The notes beneath the pieces are model-generated. The model had not been told where the DNA came from. It made no database searches and saw nothing but the letters and a program-made list of their open reading frames with translations. Shown here piece after piece: positions 57,980 to 64,000 of a DNA stretch of 64,000 nt (position 1 is the stretch's first letter; every line of letters begins with the position of its first letter). The stretch is from Lepeophtheirus salmonis (Eukaryota > Arthropoda > Copepoda > Siphonostomatoida > Caligidae), in contig NC_052137.2 in NCBI RefSeq assembly GCF_016086655.4, positions 38,336,007-38,400,006 on the forward strand, read 5' to 3'. A program made the translations under genes and the position numbers.

Positions 57980-60537
57980 CATTTAAAAAAAATGATTTGG
58001 CTTTCATTTAGCAAAGATTATTATTAAAATTGAATAGTTAGTTTAAGAGAAAATCCATTTAAAAAAAAAAGTTGTGTTTGCTCTTAAAGAAAGGTTGCAC
58101 ATTGTATTCGTATAAATAAACGAATAGAATACAAAGCATAAGTGAGAATGACTAAATTTACCTCTCAAAATACCTACATGTGTATTGTATGTATGTCTAT
58201 GGTAAATACATTACGTGCAGAGATATAAGAAAAAAAAATAATAATCATAGTAATGCACAACGAGGTATCTCAAACAATAAAAAGTAAAATAAAATAGTAT
58301 AAAAATAAGGCTAACGAGAAAAATATTCTAAACATAATAAATAAATAAGTGGGATCCATTGAATTCTTCATCATCCTTTGTTATCAAACTGAATTATCAT
58401 CCCTTCAAAATAAACAAAGTCTTGAAATTATTATTGTAATTGTAATTCAAAATATTTGTATAACCAGCTAATTCACATTATTAACAGGGATAACAAATGA
58501 AAAACCTCCAAGTTATGGAATGTTTAATGTAATCCGTTAGCTAGTTTTGAAGAGACTAACAAGTTCAATAAGAACACTTAGCTTAAATCCGTTGAAGTGG
58601 AGCAGGCATTTGTCCCTCCAATATGGAAATAATGCTAATTATAAATTGCCGGAAGAAAGAATAATCCATATTAATTAATGTCGCTGGGATATTTAAATTA
58701 TGTAACAATAGCATAATGTTCCAATAAGGAAATTAGGGAATTTCACTATGTGACTATGATACAGTGGCGCCGGAACCATACGGGCCAAGGGGCCATTTTT
58801 CTCCCCCGCTTTTGTAAAATTTTAATAGTTATCACAATAATAAAAAAATCTGCTTATCTAAAACCTTTTAATGTCAATATTTTTGATGTGAAAAAATCAA
58901 TTTCCTTTAGTTAAAAATTTAGTTTTTGCTAAAAATTAAAAAAAAAGTTTTTCTGTCTCTTCTAAAACAAATTATTTGTCAAATTTGGCATTCATAAAAC
59001 AAAACTTTTCTCCCAAAAATGTCGAAAAAATCCAATCTCCCCCGAAAAATCATGCAAATACTCTGATGACGTCACCATTTTATAATGGGTGACATGAGAT
59101 GCAATGCTAATCACTTGAAATAAATATTATATATTATCACGCGTCAACAATCATTTCATTTCCAGTAAATTCATTCCCCTCTTTTCCTTCTTATTAAGTC
59201 AATTCATTTCCTGTAAAATTCATCCCCAGATATTCCATTCCCACTTTAAAATTTAATGACGACATACGGTCAAAACCAATTAGTTGTTTTTATATGTGTA
59301 GGGAGGCCTGGGCAGTCGGAACTGGAGATGACTGATGACTTGTGATGAATGGGACATGGATTAGAAATGACGTCATCATTAGTCTTTAATATTGAGTAGG
59401 AATGGAATTCCGATCCAAGGATATTTTTCAGGGAAGTAGAAGTAACTGTCTCTTCTCACTGTTCCGATCTACGTAAATAATAAGCAAGTATGTTCGGGCC
59501 CCTCACATCTTTTTCACGGATCACTTACACTCACCTACTTTAAGTTCATATCCGAATTAAAACCATATGACGTCACTAAATATCCATCTTTAAAGTGGGA
59601 AGAAAATGTCCGGGGATGTATTTTACAGGGAATTAATTTACTTTGAATGAAAGACCTCGTACCATTATCAAGTGAGTTGTCATTGAGAAACTCTACATTC
59701 ATACATGTGGACTGTCAACACAAAAGGAATTTAGAATAATTTTTCTTTAAATTGAATGTGCATTTCATTTGTATTCTTGTACGAATAATCCTCAATAATT
59801 CCCTACAAATGATTATTTTTCACCCTTTGGGCACCCTGCAAATTGAACTTAAAATAGCCAAAATTGATCATCACATTAAAAGAATAATAATGAATTGATA
59901 GATTTCTTTTGAAAGGGGTCATATCACATGCCTCTTAAATTAAATAAAGGTTCAAAACTATTGCTACAATACTTGGGTATCTGAACTCATCTCACACATT
60001 TGAATACTAAGTCTATAATTGACTCAAATAAGTCTATGAAATGTTGCCTTGTTTGTGTACGATTAATGCATACAAGTCCATCATGGTATATGAAGTAAAA
60101 AAATATATTAGGATCTTCTGCTTTTATTTATTTTTGCTCAAGATTGTTTATAAGTTGATGCAGCGCAGCGTGTATTGTATGTCTAATCAACTCTTATGCC
60201 AAATGATGGTGGAAGGCTCAATATCTTTAGTATTGTTATTAAAGGTAATGTTTAATTAAATTGCAAAAGGCTTGCTTCAATGCAAAACCATCCGTTTTAT
60301 TTTGTATAGTTTTTGTTCTTTTCTACTTACATATACATTTTTATCTTGAATGCACAAATATATCATGAGAAAGTATTTGAAGGAGGAACGAGAGAGAAAA
60401 AGAGAGAAACAAAGCATTTTACATCAGTTATGTAAAATGCTATATATACTATGAATTATTGCAAAGCCGTGACTTTTCACAAAATAAAGGTGGAAGAATT
60501 AATCGATAAATATCTTGGAAAAATTATATGTATAAAT
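57980..60537. other. Intergenic DNA with repeat copies and CRE octamers
   Basis: 58810-59080 repeats the Iroquois intron 3 segment 34100-34360. 58762 begins CAGTGGCGCCGGAACC, a hAT-like terminus without a partner found. 59835-59890 is an inverted match to 37325-37400. TGACGTCA occurs at 59067, 59368 and 59568. The open frame 60041-60259 has no domain. Confidence 0.5.
60413..60441. repeat. 12-bp-arm hairpin
   Basis: AGCATTTTACAT (60413-60424) and ATGTAAAATGCT (60430-60441) are perfect reverse complements around a CAGTT loop. It is just outside a family B element. Confidence 0.88.
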
Positions 60538-61425
60538 TAGTGTTGTGTCTAAAAAGCCTAGACTGTTCTAAGAGCGTTATGATTTTTAGTCAACCGAGCT
60601 AATTCAGTCTGGACCGGGCTCAAAGAAAAATTCAGCCTAGATCACGGTTTTACCTAACTAACACAAAGTATATTTTGTTGTCTCCTGTCGATATGTTTCT
60701 CCTACTTTTTTTCAATCAATGTTCTGAACGTTGATCGATCAAATTGGAATTAGTTCTTTTTAAGCTGTGAACATTTCTTCACAATTTTTGAATAATATTT
60801 CCATAGTTGGGAAGAGTTAGCTAACTACGAAATCATTCTGAGCATTTTTTCGGTTTATTTTCTGAGAGAAGGTTGCGTGATACAATATAAATGAATGGCT
60901 GATGACGTCATACCTGTAGGCCAATTGTGAACATGGACCTAGAATCATGTTATATGAGCTTAAATATATATATCCTATTTGTTCAACCCATAAAACAACA
61001 TATGGAGAAACAATTGGTCCATAGAAGAAAGGAACGTACGGAGGATTTTATTTTGATTGAAAAAATTTACAGTCACTTTTTTTGGGCCGGCCCTGAATTT
61101 GACTAAACGACTTTATTTGACGAAATCTTAAACTTTTTTTTTTACTCATTTTCGCCATTTGAAATGTTTGACGTAAAGTTATAATTTTTGGACACAAATT
61201 TCTTAATTTGGGCTCCAGCCCACACCCCTTGATTGAGACCAAAAAGTTGATCCCCCAATTTGAACACAATTAAAAATTTGTACTTGAAGGACGAGCTCAG
61301 AAAAAATTATTCTCTACACTCTGAGATCATGATTTGGACAGAAATGTCGGAGTAAATCGATTTAGATAAAAGTACTTAAGTCCGAGCCATATAAAAGTTC
61401 GTTATTGGGCCGAGTCTCAACACTA
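60538..61425 (+). mobile_element. Family B element, ~888 bp
   Basis: Left end TAGTGTTGTGTCTAAAAAGC and right end, reverse-complemented, TAGTGTTGAGACTCGGCCC. The flanks GTATAAAT and GTAAATAT agree at 6 of 8. Interior: GACCGGGCTC, CAGCCTAGATCACGG, a segment shared with 57325-57570, and a family A-like block (TTTGGGCTCCAGCCCACACC near 61207) suggesting a nested fragment. Minus open frames (61048-61269, 61362-61601) read through it. Confidence 0.6.
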
Positions 61426-62583
61426 GTAAATATATATGTACACACAGCACACAATGATTTCCCTTCATTGTAGCGGCTCCACCAATGGTTTGAGCTGCTC
61501 AATATGTGAAAATTAATCAATGGTTTTTTTATGGGATGCTGATGATTTATGCAGAGAGAGAGAGAGAGGCAGGCAGGCAGGTAAGCATTATAAGACTTCA
61601 CATGGTATATCTATCTATCTAAGTATGTACATACTATAAATATCAGTGCCAGGAATATTATATAGGTATGTACCATGTATGTATATAGAAAATCTCTTTT
61701 TTTTCTTCTTTATTGCCTTTTATTGGATAGCGTGCTGATAAGTTATGAACTTTTTTCTTCTTCCTTCACTTTTTCCCTCCCTTCCTATTACTGGTTGTTG
61801 GCATAATAAACTTCTCTCTTTCTCTTTCTCGCTAAGATTGATTTTTATGAGTTACCATTACATTAATATTTATTATTTCGTTTGGATCCTCATAGTGACT
61901 TTGGTTCTCCTCTCTCCTGTTGACGTTTAGGGGCTTTATAAAAAAAACACGTTACTTTGAAGATTAAACAAAAACAGACCTCATATTTTCACAAGTAACA
62001 AGTTGTAAGCCTTCGTCTCTTGTATGTTATAGTCATATTATTATTATAAACATCATGCATAGTGCTTACTTTATTGTTATTTTAGCTCTGTGGGTATTGA
62101 TTTCAATAATTGATATTTAAAATCGTTTCTGCAATGCTTAATTAACATGAAGGGTGTATCCGTCCTAAAAAAAATTGCCTTTTGAATCGACACAAAAGCC
62201 GTCCATAAAACAATCTTTGATAGATAATTTTATCATAGATATATATTTTATCATTTTAACAAACCTAATAAAGACTTTCATTAGGCCTAAATGAATAATA
62301 ATGGGAAAATATTTACGAGCTTTAAAGATATTTTAGGTTTTACTAAACTAATTCAAGTGGTACACTGATATAGGTACTTATTTTACGCTATTTCAGCTGA
62401 ATTAAGTTCAAAAAAGTGCTTTCAAGCTGCATATTTTGTCGAAATAATGCAAATGCTTTTAGATGGAAATGAGTTTTTTAATACTATCATAAAATAAAAA
62501 TAATAATTTGTAGTGGGGACTGTAAAATTTGGGATTTTTACCTATATTAAGGATTGATACAATCCTATTAAGCATACATATGC
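61426..62583. other. Intergenic DNA, no gene seen
   Basis: A compound microsatellite (GA)n(GGCA)n at about 61553-61580 and an ATCT tract near 61608-61621. The open frame 61745-61930 has no domain. Confidence 0.5.
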
Positions 62584-62699
62584 CAGGGCGTCCATAGGAT
62601 TTTATATGGGATGTAGCTAAGCCATGACTAGTATATTTCCACATTTTTTTTGGGAGCGGGGGTCTGTAGCCCCTACAACCCCCTCTGCAGGACGCCCTC
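62584..62699 (-). mobile_element. Minimal family A element, 116 bp
   Basis: Left end CAGGGCGTCCATAGGATTTT and right end, reverse-complemented, GAGGGCGTCCTGCAGAGG, with the GC block GTAGCCCCTACAACCCCCTC next to the right end (minus orientation). The AT-module interior is absent, so this is the smallest form of the family here. Confidence 0.7.
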
Positions 62700-62739
62700 G
62701 ATGTGTACTATTAGTTATGTACTGTGAAAGTTTATACCT

Positions 62740-63096
62740 AGTAATGTAAATCGCGAGCATTTTTTATCTGGTCTGTTGTTGTTTTTGGAAACCGTAATCT
62801 GAAGAATGAATTTTCTTTTCCGTAGTTGTTATCATTATTATTTAACTCCTGAGAAGTGAACTTCCATTCCTACCGCATTTAATTATATTCAAAATCTGAT
62901 GCAACATTTCTGTGTGCTTATAAAATACGAAAAATAACCTTATGTTTGTCGTCACAACTGATTGTAGACGATTTAATGAAACATCAAGACAGCTAAACTA
63001 CTCTCTTCAAAACATTCTTCAAACTGTCAGGGTTACCATTTTAATTTTCAGTTTCTTTTTGTAACACGCTCAAAATACACACGATTTGCATCACTA
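62740..63096. mobile_element. Family D element, ~357 bp
   Basis: Left end TAGTAATGTAAATCGCG and right end, reverse-complemented, ATAGTGATGCAAATCGTG form inverted repeats. The interior matches 47079-47285 and 46970-47060, and part of it 54330-54470. No open frame. Target duplication not clear. Confidence 0.6.
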
Positions 63097-64000
63097 TGTA
63101 CTCTACCTACCTACATTGTTGATAAATAAAGGTAGATCATATCTTTAGTCTCATGTACCAATGTAGGTACATAGAACCAACCATTTATGAAAAATATGGA
63201 TGAAGAAAAAGAAGAAGAAAAAAGAAAGAAACAGAGAAAAAAATGATTACAGGTAAATAATATGAAGATTTAATTTCCACCTTCCCTCTACCCCCCTCTA
63301 CTCACAGTCCATGATGGTAATGATGATGTGTACGCACAACATACATCTAGCATGTACCTACCAACAAAGGTAATATAGGCCTTAGCCGCATAGTCCCTCA
63401 CAATATGGGTGGATCCTAATTCCACAACATGTGGGTACCTTCTTCATATAATATATAATATGTTTTTAAAATGTATACCTGTTAGGGGGTCTCATTTCCC
63501 CGGAAATTGCGGTTGAAAGTATACCGGATAATATTAGGAGCCGGTAAGTAAAGAATTTGAAATTTAGTTATTTCTTTTTTATATTTTAAGAAGAAATACT
63601 CAATTTTAAGATGGTCTTAACTAAAGAGACTTTAAGGAAAAAGGTGACAGATGGGGGAAAAAAAATTACCTACTATACTGATGGACGTACAATTGTCTTA
63701 TAGTGCTCTGAACAAAATTTGACTTGCATTATTATTTTGTAGATAAAAAATTCAATTAATATTCTTCTACGCTCTAAAAATATGTCCCATCTCTCATCCT
63801 TTTTTAATCAAGGGTCTGTTTCGTCCCTCAGAGTCTTAATAGTCTAATATTACGCGGGTTTTTTATAGCTAGAGCTCACAGGTTGCATTTTTTGAAATTT
63901 GTAACCTGATCCGACTTGCAACATAATGTTTAATTTAATGAATTATATAATTATAATGTAATTAAATGAAACTTATAATATGATATAATTCAATACGAGA
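63097..64000. other. Intergenic DNA, no gene seen
   Basis: AT-rich; family E-like CTCATTTCCCCGGAAATTGC near 63491. The window ends in simple AT sequence. Confidence 0.5.

Noticed and set aside
1..64000. CRISPR array, operon or phage-type system
   Set aside because: No evenly spaced identical repeats, no operon-like gene strings, and clear spliced animal gene structure.

Overview
The window is animal (metazoan) DNA. It is very AT-rich, contains spliced exons with GT-AG introns, and is packed with decayed DNA transposons, short inverted-repeat elements and microsatellites. The one gene I can support is an Iroquois-class (TALE) homeobox gene. The combination of an arthropod-type Iroquois protein and abundant Tc1/mariner relics fits a crustacean, and a caligid copepod (sea louse such as Lepeophtheirus) is my best guess. 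That species call rests on recall and inference, not on a search.

Layout. 1-29.7 kb: no supported host gene. This part holds microsatellites, Tc1/mariner transposase fragments (12.6, 16.0, 17.9 and 26.7 kb), several families of short dispersed repeats, a degenerate ~105-bp minisatellite at 19.8-20.4 kb, and two striking palindromes. 30.6-39.15 kb: the Iroquois gene on the + strand in six exons (16, 132, ~42, ~53, 46 and ~177 codons). The homeodomain is split over exons 4 and 5, and the terminal exon carries an apparent one-base frame break. Intron 3 (3.85 kb) contains repeats, a 17-bp-arm hairpin and five CRE octamers. 39.4-64 kb: no supported host gene. It holds a hAT element with a perfect 8-bp target duplication and a nested, tandemly amplified insertion (41 kb), a collapsed Ty3/gypsy element (43.8-45.1 kb), an internally deleted mariner (47.3-48.2 kb), a 150-bp pogo/Tigger-like element (49.6 kb), a nearly full-length mariner relic (56-57 kb), and more dispersed repeats.

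Five repeat families recur and are named here for reference. Family A has CAGGGGCGTC ends, a GC-rich subterminal hairpin and an AT-rich interior of ~50-bp modules. Family B has TAGTGTTG-like ends and interior motifs of the GGTCTAGACCGAA kind. Family C carries GTACAAGTTGTAA. Family D has TAGTRATGYAAATCG ends. Family E carries TCCCGGGAT and GGTTTAACACCTAC. Most non-genic sequence with any recognisable structure belongs to one of these. I found no prokaryote-type system, no CRISPR array and no convincing tRNA or rRNA gene. The most noteworthy signals are the Iroquois frame break, the structured repeat families, the nested hAT locus, and the concentration of perfect TGACGTCA octamers.
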